64,000 nucleotides of DNA from assembly GCF_014305155.1 (NCBI RefSeq), contig NZ_JACRUK010000020.1, positions 1-64,000 of the forward strand, read 5' to 3'. This DNA is from Flavobacterium muglaense (lineage in GTDB: Bacteria; Bacteroidota; Bacteroidia; Flavobacteriales; Flavobacteriaceae). Made by a program: the position numbers and the translations under genes. Below the pieces are notes generated by a model. It had not been told where the DNA came from. It ran no database searches and worked only from the letters and a program-made list of their open reading frames with translations. Shown in pieces: positions 46,802 through 56,089 of this stretch; positions within the stretch are counted from its first letter, which is position 1, and each line of letters opens with the position of its first letter.

Positions 46802-47953
46802 ATGAAAATGAAATTTAAATTTTTAATTTTAGCATTCTTCGGAATCATTTCTACCCAAGCGCAAACCTCTAAAAAAGCGGTACCTGCTCAAAAACCAGTT
46901 GTTCAAGAAGGCATTTATGCCACCATTGCAACAAATAAAGGAGACATAACAGTTCAACTTAATTATCTTAAAGCTCCTGTAACAGTAGCTAATTTCATCA
47001 CACTTGCCGAAGGTAAAAACACCTTTGTAACAGATGCCAAACTAAAAGGAAAACCCTTTTTTGATGGTTTAAAATTTCACCGAGTTATTGATAATTTCAT
47101 GATTCAAACTGGAGACCCAACAGGAACAGGTGCTGGCGGAACAGGATATTCATTCAAGGACGAATTTACTGATTTGAAGTTTGAAAAAGCAGGTGTGCTA
47201 GCTATGGCTAACTCTGGGCCAGCTACGAATTCAAGTCAATTTTTCATTACGCACAAAGACACACCTTGGTTGAACGGGAAGCATACCATTTTTGGTCATC
47301 TGACTCAAGGAATGGAAATTGTAAATAGCATTGCTCAAAATGATGTCATAACTAAAGTAACCATTGTAAGAAAAGGAACTGAGGCTAAAAAGTTTGATGC
47401 TGTAAAAATCTTTTCAGACTATTTTAACAATAAAGCAGAAGATGCCAAAAAGCAAGCTTTGCTAGAAGCGGAAAAAGTAAAAGCAAACAACGCAAAATAT
47501 GCTGGAGTCATTGCCAATAAACTGGCTTACTTTGCCAAAGTAAAAGCAACAGCAACCACAACTGCTTCAGGACTTACTTACGCGATTGTCAAACCGGGAA
47601 CTGGTGTAAAACCGGTTGATGGTTCTACTTTCTATTTTCACTATGCTGGCTATTTTGAAGACGGAACTTTATTTGACAGTAGCTTTGAAGATGTTGCACA
47701 AGCATATGGGAAATACGATCCAAATAGAGCGGCACAAAATGGATACCAAGCATTTCCTTTTCAATGTGGAAGAAAAGATGGTATGATTCCTGGATTTATC
47801 GAAGGATTAAGTGCTATGGGCTATGGAGACAAAGCAGTGCTTTTTATCCCATCCAATCTTGCTTATGGAGAAAGAGGAGCTGGAGGAGTAATTCCGCCAA
47901 ATGCTGCGCTTATATTTGAATTAGAAATGTTTGACAAGCAACCTGCAAAATAG
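46802..47953 (+). CDS. Cyclophilin-FKBP fusion PPIase, second paralogue (soluble form)
   Basis: This 383-residue paralogue of the preceding gene has a cyclophilin domain (about 40-205, with FHRVIDNFMIQTGDPTGTGA) then a FKBP domain (about 245-380, with FYFHYAGYFEDGTLFDSSFE). The signal peptide (residues 1-20, ISTQA) lacks a lipobox Cys, so the protein should be released into the periplasm, whereas its neighbour is lipid-anchored. It ends at a perfect terminator. Confidence 0.9.
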   Translation: MKMKFKFLILAFFGIISTQAQTSKKAVPAQKPVVQEGIYATIATNKGDITVQLNYLKAPVTVANFITLAEGKNTFVTDAKLKGKPFFDGLKFHRVIDNFMIQTGDPTGTGAGGTGYSFKDEFTDLKFEKAGVLAMANSGPATNSSQFFITHKDTPWLNGKHTIFGHLTQGMEIVNSIAQNDVITKVTIVRKGTEAKKFDAVKIFSDYFNNKAEDAKKQALLEAEKVKANNAKYAGVIANKLAYFAKVKATATTTASGLTYAIVKPGTGVKPVDGSTFYFHYAGYFEDGTLFDSSFEDVAQAYGKYDPNRAAQNGYQAFPFQCGRKDGMIPGFIEGLSAMGYGDKAVLFIPSNLAYGERGAGGVIPPNAALIFELEMFDKQPAK

Positions 47954-47974
47954 ACCCTGTACATACAAAATAAG

Positions 47975-48014
47975 AAACCCGATACAATTCTAGATTGTAT
48001 CGGGTTTTATTTTT
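47975..48014. terminator. Strong bidirectional terminator
   Basis: AAACCCGATACAAT ... ATTGTATCGGGTTTT, closing the gldI run and the convergent gene ending at 48027. Confidence 0.95.
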
Positions 48015-48026
48015 GTTCTTGGTTGT

Positions 48027-48467
48027 CTATTTTTTACCAAACTTCCAGTCAAATTCATCTTTTTCATTGATGATAGCTCCTATTTCAAACTTAACAACCT
48101 CATCAAATTCCGTTTGCAAGATGATCCAGTTGTCTTCATTAAAGTAATTCTCGAAAGTATCAAATTCTTCTTGAGTGAATTTTGCAATTCCTTTACGAGA
48201 TAAATCTTTTTTTACTTCTTTGATTTTTCTTCCAATAATTTTATTTTCGAATAACTCTAAATCAGCACTTGAAGCAACTAGATACCCTAACTTAAGATCT
48301 TCTTCTTGGTAAAATGTCAAACGGATTTTAAGCGCGTTATAAGAGAAAATAACATTATCATCTTCGTCTTTGTAATTCCTATCTGGCTTACCATAAATAG
48401 CAATTACATCATTTTGTTTCATTCCGAAAATGAGTTTATCAATTCCGCTTTTTAAATTTATTTTCAT
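48027..48467 (-). CDS. Conserved cytoplasmic protein, unknown function
   Basis: This 146-residue protein is not recognised by name. It has a start reminiscent of BamE/SmpA folds (DKLIFGMKQNDVIAIYGKPD, about 10-29), followed by beta-strands and an acidic C-terminus (EKDEFDWKFGKK). No signal peptide is seen. It stands alone with a divergent P-type ATPase. Confidence 0.6.
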   Translation of the reverse strand: MKINLKSGIDKLIFGMKQNDVIAIYGKPDRNYKDEDDNVIFSYNALKIRLTFYQEEDLKLGYLVASSADLELFENKIIGRKIKEVKKDLSRKGIAKFTQEEFDTFENYFNEDNWIILQTEFDEVVKFEIGAIINEKDEFDWKFGKK

Positions 48468-48562
48468 ATCAAATATTTGACTGCAAAGTTCGCAAAGTTT
48501 TTGTCAAAACATACTACAAATTGATGTAAAAATTACAAGCTGAAACTGCCTTTAAAACATCA

Positions 48563-48570
48563 TATATTTG
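48563..48570 (+). promoter_or_regulatory. Putative -7 element for the P-type ATPase, long leader
   Basis: TATATTTG (TAnnTTTG), about 145 bases before the ATG at 48715, leaving a long AT-rich leader. Confidence 0.4.
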
Positions 48571-48714
48571 CCTATTTTATAATTACAAAATTAAGTTAAA
48601 TTCCAATCCAAATTCTAAAAACCGAACATATTGTAATTATCTTTAATAAAAATTTCATTCATTACACACAAATTATTCCTATTTCGCCACTAAATACAGC
48701 TTTATACTTATGCT

Positions 48715-50655
48715 ATGATTGTACGAAATACGATGACAAAGTCATTCAATAAAAAATTTATGAAGCTCCCTATTAAAGACAAAAAATTTATATTTCTTTT
48801 TTTTGCAGTCACCTTTGTTATTGTTTTAGAAATTTTATCCTTGCTAGGCATAGACATACCTATGCCCTACTCACCCATCGTTTTTACTTTTTTTATTTTT
48901 GGTATAGGCCACGAAGTACTACTAAATGGTGTTAAAGCCATTTTTAAACTTAAATTTAGTAGCATTAATTTACTGATGACTATTGCAGTAGTTGCTGCGT
49001 TTTACCTTGGTGAATATCCCGAAGCTGCAGTTGTAATCGTACTTTATGTTTTGGGTGAGAGATTGGAGGATATTGGTTTAGATAATTCAAAATCGGCTCT
49101 TGATGAACTCATTCATAAAGTTCCCAAATCGGCTTTTGTAAAATTAGAGCAGCTAAATATACCGATTGATAAAATTACAATAGGAACCACTATTCAAGTA
49201 AAACCTGGTGAGATGATTCCGCTTGATGGAAAAATAATAACTGGTGATACCTTGATTGATGAGGCATCGATCACAGGCGAACCATTAGCAAAAGATAAGC
49301 ATCCTGGTGATATTGTTTTTGCAGGAACATTAAACCAACACGGTTTTATCGAAATTCGAACTACTAAATTATCAACAGACACTACTTTTTCAAAAATTAT
49401 CCAACTCACCTTTGAAGCATCCGCATCCAAAAGTGAAACTCAGAAATTCATTCAAACATTCTCGCAATATTATACGCCTACTGTTATTGGCTTGGCTTTT
49501 TTTGTTTTGATTGTTCCCGTTTTTATATTGCACTTGGATTTTGATCATTGGCTCAAACAAGCCATTACTTTACTAGTTATTGCTTGTCCATGTGCCCTGG
49601 TAATTTCAACACCAGTTGCTATTTATGCTGCGATTGGTAACGCTTCCGCAAAAGGTATTTTGGTAAAAGGAGGGAAATATATTGAAGCAATGGCCAATTT
49701 AAAAGCTATTGCATTAGATAAAACTCGAACAATTACTTACGGAAATCCAATAGTTACTGATGTCTTCCCGCTAAATGGAACGAGTCGGGAGGAATTATTG
49801 GCATGTACAGCTGGAACGGAACTATTGTCCGAACATCCATTGGCTCAAGCCATTGTTACAGCAAGTATTAAGGAAGGATTTGAACCACATCAAGCCGAAG
49901 GATTAATTAGTCACTTGGGTAAAGGAGCGATTGCAACATGTCTTGTGTGCAAAAAAGAAAGCGTGTTTGTTGGCAAACTTGATTTTATTAAGAAATATCA
50001 TGAAGTCCCTGAGGAAGCTGAAAAAATAGTTCAACAACTAGCTACAGAAGGAAAAACAAGCGTAGTGATTAGTTTTGGTGATGGAGTCGCAGGAATTATC
50101 GGTTTAACAGACGAAATAAAACCCGATAGCATTAAAGCTATAAAACAATTACAAGCCATGAATTTGGAGCTTATCATACTTAGTGGTGACAATAAAAAAG
50201 CGGCCTATAATGTTGCAAAACAAGTTGGAATTGAAAAAATATATGGAGACTTACTGCCAGAAGATAAGTCCAATAATATAAAAGAACTTATTCATCAATT
50301 TGGCGACGTAGCTATGGTGGGAGATGGTATTAATGACGCTCCTGCACTTGCTCAAAGTACAGTAGGAATTGCTATGGGAGCAGCAGGAAGTGATACAGCC
50401 ATAGAAACCGCAAACATAGCTTTATTGAACGACAACCTATCTTTAATACCTTTTTTAATACGTCTAAGTAAAAGAACATTAAATAGAATCAAAATCAATA
50501 CGATTGGTGCCATCTCGGTTAAAATATTTTTTATCACATTGGCCTTTTTGGGTTATAGCAATTTGGTTTTTGCTATTGCTGCAGATGTTGGCGTTACTCT
50601 AATTGTTATTTTATCTAGTTTGAGTTTAATGAATTTTGAAAACGTAGATCAATAA
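48715..50655 (+). CDS. P1B-type heavy-metal ATPase (Zn/Cd/Pb-like) with DKTRT motif
   Basis: This 646-residue metal-efflux ATPase starts with membrane helices and has no N-terminal metal-binding domain. The actuator motif ITGEPLAKD (about 183-191) is followed by the membrane metal site ACPCALVIST (about 289-298). The phosphorylation site reads DKTRTITY (Asp about residue 335) where DKTGT is nearly invariant. HP motif SEHPLAQAI, ATP-binding LSGDNKKAA and hinge MVGDGINDAPALA are normal. The last helices carry AADVGVTLIVILSSL, whose Asp suits the Zn/Cd/Pb subgroup. The role would be metal resistance, if the altered motif is functional. Confidence 0.9.
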   Translation: MIVRNTMTKSFNKKFMKLPIKDKKFIFLFFAVTFVIVLEILSLLGIDIPMPYSPIVFTFFIFGIGHEVLLNGVKAIFKLKFSSINLLMTIAVVAAFYLGEYPEAAVVIVLYVLGERLEDIGLDNSKSALDELIHKVPKSAFVKLEQLNIPIDKITIGTTIQVKPGEMIPLDGKIITGDTLIDEASITGEPLAKDKHPGDIVFAGTLNQHGFIEIRTTKLSTDTTFSKIIQLTFEASASKSETQKFIQTFSQYYTPTVIGLAFFVLIVPVFILHLDFDHWLKQAITLLVIACPCALVISTPVAIYAAIGNASAKGILVKGGKYIEAMANLKAIALDKTRTITYGNPIVTDVFPLNGTSREELLACTAGTELLSEHPLAQAIVTASIKEGFEPHQAEGLISHLGKGAIATCLVCKKESVFVGKLDFIKKYHEVPEEAEKIVQQLATEGKTSVVISFGDGVAGIIGLTDEIKPDSIKAIKQLQAMNLELIILSGDNKKAAYNVAKQVGIEKIYGDLLPEDKSNNIKELIHQFGDVAMVGDGINDAPALAQSTVGIAMGAAGSDTAIETANIALLNDNLSLIPFLIRLSKRTLNRIKINTIGAISVKIFFITLAFLGYSNLVFAIAADVGVTLIVILSSLSLMNFENVDQ

Positions 50656-50730
50656 TAAAACTAGATGAATTGTATTTTACGATTACATAAAAACAAATTA
50701 CAATAGAATCTCATTAGCCAAAAACAATTA

Positions 50731-51333
50731 TTAATATACTCTTTTTTTTAACAAATTATATTTTACTTCATCAAACCACTCTTTTTTAAGAATACTTAAA
50801 ATAATAGCATCACGACGTACTTCACTTTCCAAAGTTGGCATATGACTTCTCAATATTCCTTCTTCTTTACAGCCAATACTTTTCATTGCTGCGATACTAC
50901 GTTTATTGTTATTATCCGCGCGAAATTCTACACGCTCCATTCCAAGGGTTTCAAAAGCAAATTGCAACAGTAAGTATTTACATTGTTTATTAATTCCAGT
51001 ACCCCGAAATTGCTCTCCGTACCACGTATACCCTAATTGTAGGGTTTTGAACTCTAATTTGATATCATAGAAACGAGTGCAGCCTGCATATTTACCAGAT
51101 TTTTTATCAAAAACGATAAAGGGAAATTGATTTTGATTTTCTCTTCCATCTATCGCAGTTTGAATGTACTTGATCATATTGTCTTTACCATCCACGCGAA
51201 CCATAGAATACTCCCAAGTGTTGGGCTCATTGATAGCAAAAGGAACTAAATATTCTAAATCACTTTCTTGAAGAGAACGAAGTAAAACATGATTATTTTC
51301 AAGAACTAGACCCTGAGAAAAGTTTAAACTCAT
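50731..51333 (-). CDS. GNAT N-acetyltransferase (RimJ/RimL-like)
   Basis: This 200-residue acetyltransferase has the acetyl-CoA loop QLGYTWYGEQFRGTGINKQC (about 94-113; the QxxGxG/A-like turn) and the C-terminal DNNNKRSIAAMKSIGCKEEG (about 140-159), the usual ending for RimJ/RimL relatives. The substrate cannot be assigned; N-terminal acetylation of a ribosomal protein or small-molecule acetylation are options. It is grouped on the minus strand with the next two genes. Confidence 0.8.
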   Translation of the reverse strand: MSLNFSQGLVLENNHVLLRSLQESDLEYLVPFAINEPNTWEYSMVRVDGKDNMIKYIQTAIDGRENQNQFPFIVFDKKSGKYAGCTRFYDIKLEFKTLQLGYTWYGEQFRGTGINKQCKYLLLQFAFETLGMERVEFRADNNNKRSIAAMKSIGCKEEGILRSHMPTLESEVRRDAIILSILKKEWFDEVKYNLLKKRVY

Positions 51334-51360
51334 ACATCAACTATTTAGAAACACAATATA

Positions 51361-51720
51361 CTATTCACTCATTTCATCGTAACGCTCCGGCACTTGAGGA
51401 TCATACAACGGACATTTGAATTCCTCCATTATATTCACCAACTTATCCATCGTTGTACCTTGTGTACCATAGCAATCAATTTTTATACTTTGTGCAGTAG
51501 TACGCACTTGAAAAGCACCTACTCCAACATTGTTTTTCCAGCTTTTATCATCTACTTTTTCCCATTTTGAGAATACTGATGCTATTCTATTCAAAATTAC
51601 TTGAACAGGAAGTTCTTCTAGTCCGTCAATTATTGCTTGCTCTTCAGAAATGGATTCATAAACCAAGTGATGGTTTAAATATACTTCTTCTAGATATTTC
51701 CAAAATACTAATTCGTACAT
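51361..51720 (-). CDS. Conserved small protein, unknown function
   Basis: This 119-residue acidic protein has no signal peptide and no named domain that I recognise. A repeated pattern of helices (LVFWKYLEEVYLNHHLVYES) and a strand-turn region (VRTTAQSIKIDCYGTQGTTM) is visible. It lies between the acetyltransferase and purM. Confidence 0.55.
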   Translation of the reverse strand: MYELVFWKYLEEVYLNHHLVYESISEEQAIIDGLEELPVQVILNRIASVFSKWEKVDDKSWKNNVGVGAFQVRTTAQSIKIDCYGTQGTTMDKLVNIMEEFKCPLYDPQVPERYDEMSE

Positions 51721-51789
51721 TTTATTAAATTGAAAGATTAAAAAATTGAAAGATTAAAAATCTATCAGTCACTACATGCATAACGCTTG

Positions 51790-52968
51790 CTAATATTCAA
51801 AAGTTCCGTATTCACTATTGATTGTTAACTTTTTATCATCGCCAGCTTCGACTCTACCTACAATTTGAGCATCTACATTGAATGATTTAGAAATTGCAAT
51901 AATATCCTGCGCTATAGCCTCAGGAACATACACCTCCATACGGTGTCCACAATTGAATACTTGGTACATTTCTTTCCAATCTGTTTTTGATTGTTCTTGT
52001 ATCAATTTAAAAAGTGGTGGTACCGGAAATAAATTATCCTTTATAATGTGTAAGTTTTGTACAAAATGTAAAATCTTAGTTTGCGCTCCTCCACTACAAT
52101 GCACCATTCCGTGAATATCATCAGATGAGTATTTATCTAAAATTTTCTTGATAATAGGTGCATAAGTTCTCGTTGGAGAAAGCACTAACTGCCCTGCATC
52201 AATAGGCGAATTTTCGACAGCATCCGTCAGTTTTACTTGACCTGAATAAATCAAATCCTCAGGAACTGCAGCATCAAAACTTTCAGGATATTTGGTAGCT
52301 AAATATTTTTCGAAAACATCATGACGTGCCGATGTTAAACCGTTACTTCCCATTCCGCCATTGTAACTTTTTTCATAAGTTGCCTGACCAAAAGAAGCCA
52401 TTCCTACAATTACATCACCTGCTTTAATATTAGCATTATCGATTACTTTTGAACGTTTCATGCGAGCCGTCACCGTAGAATCTACAATAATGGTACGTAC
52501 CACATCTCCTACATCGGCAGTTTCTCCACCTGTAGAATGAATGGTTACACCAAAAGTTTTTAACTCCTTGATTAACTCTTCGGTTCCATTAATAATCGCT
52601 GATAAAACTTCACCAGGAATCAAATTTTTATTTCTTCCAATTGTGGATGAAAGCAAAATATTATCTGTTGCTCCTACACATAATAAATCGTCGATATTCA
52701 TTATCAATGCATCTTGAGCAATCCCTTTCCAAACTGAAATATCTCCTGTTTCTTTCCAATACATATAAGCAAGAGATGATTTTGTTCCCGCGCCATCAGC
52801 ATGCATGATCAAGCAATAGTCTTCGTCCTGAGTTAAATAATCTGGAACAATTTTACAAAATGCTTGTGGGAATAAACCTTTATCAATGTTTTTAATGGCG
52901 TTATGTACATCTTCTTTGGATGCCGAAACACCACGTTGTGCATATCTTTTTGAAGTATCTGAACTCAT
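51790..52968 (-). CDS. purM: Phosphoribosylformylglycinamidine cyclo-ligase (PurM)
   Basis: This 392-residue AIR synthetase closes the imidazole ring in purine synthesis. Visible are IMHADGAGTKSSLAY MYWKETG (about 52-73), the IDDLLCVGATDNILLSSTIGR region (about 91-111) and GGETADVGDVVRTI. The protein is longer than the Proteobacterial form (about 345) and fits the Bacteroidota subtype. The conserved C-terminal catalytic half (VHCSGGAQTKILHFVQNL, FNCGHRMEVYVPE) is complete. Confidence 0.9.
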   Translation of the reverse strand: MSSDTSKRYAQRGVSASKEDVHNAIKNIDKGLFPQAFCKIVPDYLTQDEDYCLIMHADGAGTKSSLAYMYWKETGDISVWKGIAQDALIMNIDDLLCVGATDNILLSSTIGRNKNLIPGEVLSAIINGTEELIKELKTFGVTIHSTGGETADVGDVVRTIIVDSTVTARMKRSKVIDNANIKAGDVIVGMASFGQATYEKSYNGGMGSNGLTSARHDVFEKYLATKYPESFDAAVPEDLIYSGQVKLTDAVENSPIDAGQLVLSPTRTYAPIIKKILDKYSSDDIHGMVHCSGGAQTKILHFVQNLHIIKDNLFPVPPLFKLIQEQSKTDWKEMYQVFNCGHRMEVYVPEAIAQDIIAISKSFNVDAQIVGRVEAGDDKKLTINSEYGTFEY

Positions 52969-53014
52969 TTAGTGTAGTTGTGTAAATTGCTAATCAGCAA
53001 CTGGGTTGTTTTGG

Positions 53015-53022
53015 CAAAGATA
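53015..53022 (-). promoter_or_regulatory. Putative -7 element for purM
   Basis: Minus-strand TATCTTTG, 46 bases before the start codon. Confidence 0.5.
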
Positions 53023-53104
53023 AATATTTTTTTTGGGTTTTGCCTATTGGGATTCAGGAAGTCTTGCAGGAAAAATAGCGGCTAGATTAAAAGATAATGC
53101 GCGT

Positions 53105-53137
53105 AAAAATGCCTATCTAAAACTGATAGGCATTTTC
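53105..53137 (-). terminator. Terminator closing the curli operon
   Basis: AAAATGCCTATC-TAAAACT-GATAGGCATTTT, 20 bases after the stop of the last operon gene. Confidence 0.9.
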
Positions 53138-53157
53138 AAAATGAAATATACTGGTTA

Positions 53158-54651
53158 TTATTCCCAATCTGGCATGTAAGCATTACTAAAAAGTACCGCT
53201 CGTGATGCTCCCAAGTTATTTATGTTAGGCGTGAACCGCACTATGTTTTTTACTGACAATCCATCATTTGAAGTATTCACAATAATGAGTTCCGACTCGT
53301 TAGGAGAATATCTAGCGTCTAGATCTAGTGTACCAAGCGGTTTATCGATACCAATTTGAGTAATTAAGCTGGTGCTAAAATCATATTGAAAAACCTGAGT
53401 GTCCAGTTGTCTGTAATTTTCGTTTTCAAAACCAGAAACATCCCTTGTAAAGAGTAGCTTTTGTCCTGTAATTGCAAAATTAAGTCCACCAATTGCACCT
53501 GTTGTTCCCGAAATAATTTGATTCACAACTACGCCGGCAGTGTTTATGACGTAGATCTCGGTCTTATATCCGCTAGCATCGTTTACTTTTAATGCTATTT
53601 TACTACCATCGTTACTCCAGTCACACTCAGATATAAACTTGCCATTGGGCGTTTGATACAATTGTGTCAATCCGCTACCATCTTTATTTATGCGATATAA
53701 TTTATCGAAATAAGGATAAATGATTTGACTGCCGGAGCTATCCCAAGAAAAATTGAGATAATCAGGATTGAAACCTGCAATAGGAACCGAATTTGTGACT
53801 TTTGTAACAGCAGTCCCATCAGGATTCATTGTGTAAATATGATTTTGAGCTCCGCTAGCTCTAATGAATGCTATTTTATTAGATTGATTGTTTTTTCTGG
53901 GTCTCCAGCTGTTGACATTTGAGCTAGTTATTTGCAATTGATTTCCGTTTTCGTCACCCGAATAGATAACATTATTATCGGATATTTTTTTTACAAATAA
54001 AAATCTACCATTAGGAAAAGGCAAGGTTGTAAACGATCGAACAGTACTAAGTACAGGCGGATTTATTCCATCAGATGCCGAAACTTGAAAATAATACTTC
54101 GTACTATAAGTTAATCCTGTTATTGTAAAATTAGTAACCGCTATATCTTGATAGACGATGACATCACTATTGTTATCGTTTCTTAGAGTGACTTCATACT
54201 TCAACGCATCATCATCTGGATCTGTAGCCGTCCAGCTAAGATTTACTGAAAGTGGTTGATCAATAGCATTCTCGAGTGGACTTACCAAGGTAGGCGCTAC
54301 CGGCGGTTTATTGTTAGTTGTTGATAGCTTAAGTTCAAATACTAAACTGGTGGTTTGTCCCACGTTTACAGTCGCGGCTTCAAACTTAGAAACATAAGCG
54401 TCTTTTTGAGCTTCAAAGGAATAGTCACCCACTTTTACATTTGGCACTGTAAACTTTCCATCGGCATCCGTAAAAACTATACTCGTATTGGGGCTTGAAA
54501 AAACTTTAACATTAGCCAAAGGAGTAAAATCGACGGCGCTAACTACCTTACCTTCTACCGTTCCATACTCCTCACCAGGGGCTTTTTCCTCACTACAAGA
54601 TGCCATTACAAAAACAATAAGAAAACTAATTATAAGATAAATATTTTTCAT
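53158..54651 (-). CDS. Lipoprotein with CarboxypepD-like, FnIII and TolB-like repeats, curli-linked
   Basis: This protein of about 497 residues has a lipobox ending VMASC (Cys 19). A carboxypeptidase-regulatory beta domain follows (about 31-105, VEGKVVSAVDFTPLANVKVF), then a fibronectin III-like domain (about 120-215), then a TolB/WD40-like beta-propeller (about 220-497, with IYTMNPDGTAVTKV and CDWSNDGSKIALKVND). It is the last gene of the csg run, 48 bases after csgG, before the operon terminator. Start: ATG at 54651, where the signal peptide begins. The role in curli assembly is inferred from position only. Confidence 0.75.
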   Translation of the reverse strand: MKNIYLIISFLIVFVMASCSEEKAPGEEYGTVEGKVVSAVDFTPLANVKVFSSPNTSIVFTDADGKFTVPNVKVGDYSFEAQKDAYVSKFEAATVNVGQTTSLVFELKLSTTNNKPPVAPTLVSPLENAIDQPLSVNLSWTATDPDDDALKYEVTLRNDNNSDVIVYQDIAVTNFTITGLTYSTKYYFQVSASDGINPPVLSTVRSFTTLPFPNGRFLFVKKISDNNVIYSGDENGNQLQITSSNVNSWRPRKNNQSNKIAFIRASGAQNHIYTMNPDGTAVTKVTNSVPIAGFNPDYLNFSWDSSGSQIIYPYFDKLYRINKDGSGLTQLYQTPNGKFISECDWSNDGSKIALKVNDASGYKTEIYVINTAGVVVNQIISGTTGAIGGLNFAITGQKLLFTRDVSGFENENYRQLDTQVFQYDFSTSLITQIGIDKPLGTLDLDARYSPNESELIIVNTSNDGLSVKNIVRFTPNINNLGASRAVLFSNAYMPDWE

Positions 54652-54699
54652 CCGTATCGAATTAAGATTTATAGACACCACTATTTCTAGGGAGGACTT

Positions 54700-56088
54700 T
54701 TACTTTTTTTTGTATTTCTCAAACACATTACTTTTTTTACTTGAAAAATAATAGGTTAATCCAAAGCCAAATCGGTAATAGAAATCATCTCGAACTCCTC
54801 TTTTGAGATAATCAACATTATCACTAAAGGTCAAGTTATGTTCCCCATAGAGCTTAATCCCAAGATGATCTGACGCCATATATTCTAGCCCTGCGCCATA
54901 CTGTACTTTGGTATGTATGTTTTCGAATTTTTTATTTACACCATAACCACCACCGGCAAAAATATAAGGCGACAATTTGTCTTTGGGTAGCAAAATATAC
55001 TCGGCATTTAGATCAAATGTAGCATAACCCGCGTCTAGCAAATTTTTATTAGCTAGTTTCATCACATTAGTAGAAGCACTCAAATTAAAAGAAGGAGAGA
55101 AAAAATATTTCAACGCTCCACGTCCCATCGGACGCATGATCGAACTTGGATAATCACCATCCATCAAAGCAGTCCCTCCTGCTAATTCAATAGCAAATCT
55201 AGAACGCCTCCCTATTAAATTTCGACCATAAATAGTTTTAAAATCGGCCTCTAAACTCTCCTGTTTGTACTCGTTTAATGCAGCATCAACTACTTCTTTT
55301 GACGCATCTGATTGCCAAATACCATCTTTTATCCCTTCTAGTACTAGCGTTGAAACTGCTTTTTCAATCGCTTCGGTAACCGCCATTTGCACGGGTTCAT
55401 TGGTAGTATAGCCTGTTTCTACTTCTAACAACCGTTTGTAACTAACATACTTAAACAAGCTTTGATCTATGGCTTGGGATAAGATTGTTTTTGAAATATA
55501 AACCGACTTTAAAATTTTTCCATTGGCCGTAGAAACCATACGTAAATAGATGGTTACTCGATCTTGCCTGTATTTCAATGATCCACCTGTACCAAAATAC
55601 CGAGCACCAAAACCGCCCGTAATGATATTAGAATCATAGGAAACAATCCCTCCTTCTAGCAACACACCAGCATAAAGCAATGGTGTAATTTGAGGTACAT
55701 TAGGATCTACATCTTTAGTATATTCTTGTCGAGTAGAGCGAATTAAATTTCGCTCTTGCAGCAAATTGCCTATATTTTCTCTTTCTATAGGAATAAACCA
55801 TTTTGAATCCTCCAATGCTTTGATCAATATCGAAGTAGCTCCTTGTGTGACTGCGGTACTAAAATTACTTCCGTTTTCTGAAGCTTTGTACTGCCCTGTT
55901 TGATCTCTAAACTTATAAAGACCCACTACAATTTGCTCCTTTGGTTTTGGTAAATCTTTTAAAAGTGTAGTTGCTGGCGTACTCTCGCCAATAATCGCTC
56001 TTTCTATGCCGGTGGGTTGATTGTAATAAGCACCACAGCCAGCAACCATAAAAAAAACAAGTATAATTAAGTAATTATATAGTCTCAT
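54700..56088 (-). CDS. csgG: Curli secretion channel CsgG fused to a C-terminal barrel-like domain
   Basis: This 462-residue protein has lipobox Cys 18 (FMVAGC) and a CsgG domain at about 40-265 (GLYKFRDQTGQYKASENGSN, IPIERENIGNLLQERNLIR, GARYFGTGGSLKYRQDRVTI). E. coli CsgG is about 277 residues; here about 190 extra residues (about 285-455) form a beta-rich region (RSRFAIELAGGTALMDGDYP to GFGLTYYFSS) that looks like a small outer-membrane barrel or OprF-like domain. The family forms the outer-membrane pore for curlin export. It follows csgF by a single base. Confidence 0.9.
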   Translation of the reverse strand: MRLYNYLIILVFFMVAGCGAYYNQPTGIERAIIGESTPATTLLKDLPKPKEQIVVGLYKFRDQTGQYKASENGSNFSTAVTQGATSILIKALEDSKWFIPIERENIGNLLQERNLIRSTRQEYTKDVDPNVPQITPLLYAGVLLEGGIVSYDSNIITGGFGARYFGTGGSLKYRQDRVTIYLRMVSTANGKILKSVYISKTILSQAIDQSLFKYVSYKRLLEVETGYTTNEPVQMAVTEAIEKAVSTLVLEGIKDGIWQSDASKEVVDAALNEYKQESLEADFKTIYGRNLIGRRSRFAIELAGGTALMDGDYPSSIMRPMGRGALKYFFSPSFNLSASTNVMKLANKNLLDAGYATFDLNAEYILLPKDKLSPYIFAGGGYGVNKKFENIHTKVQYGAGLEYMASDHLGIKLYGEHNLTFSDNVDYLKRGVRDDFYYRFGFGLTYYFSSKKSNVFEKYKKK

Positions 56089-56089
56089 A

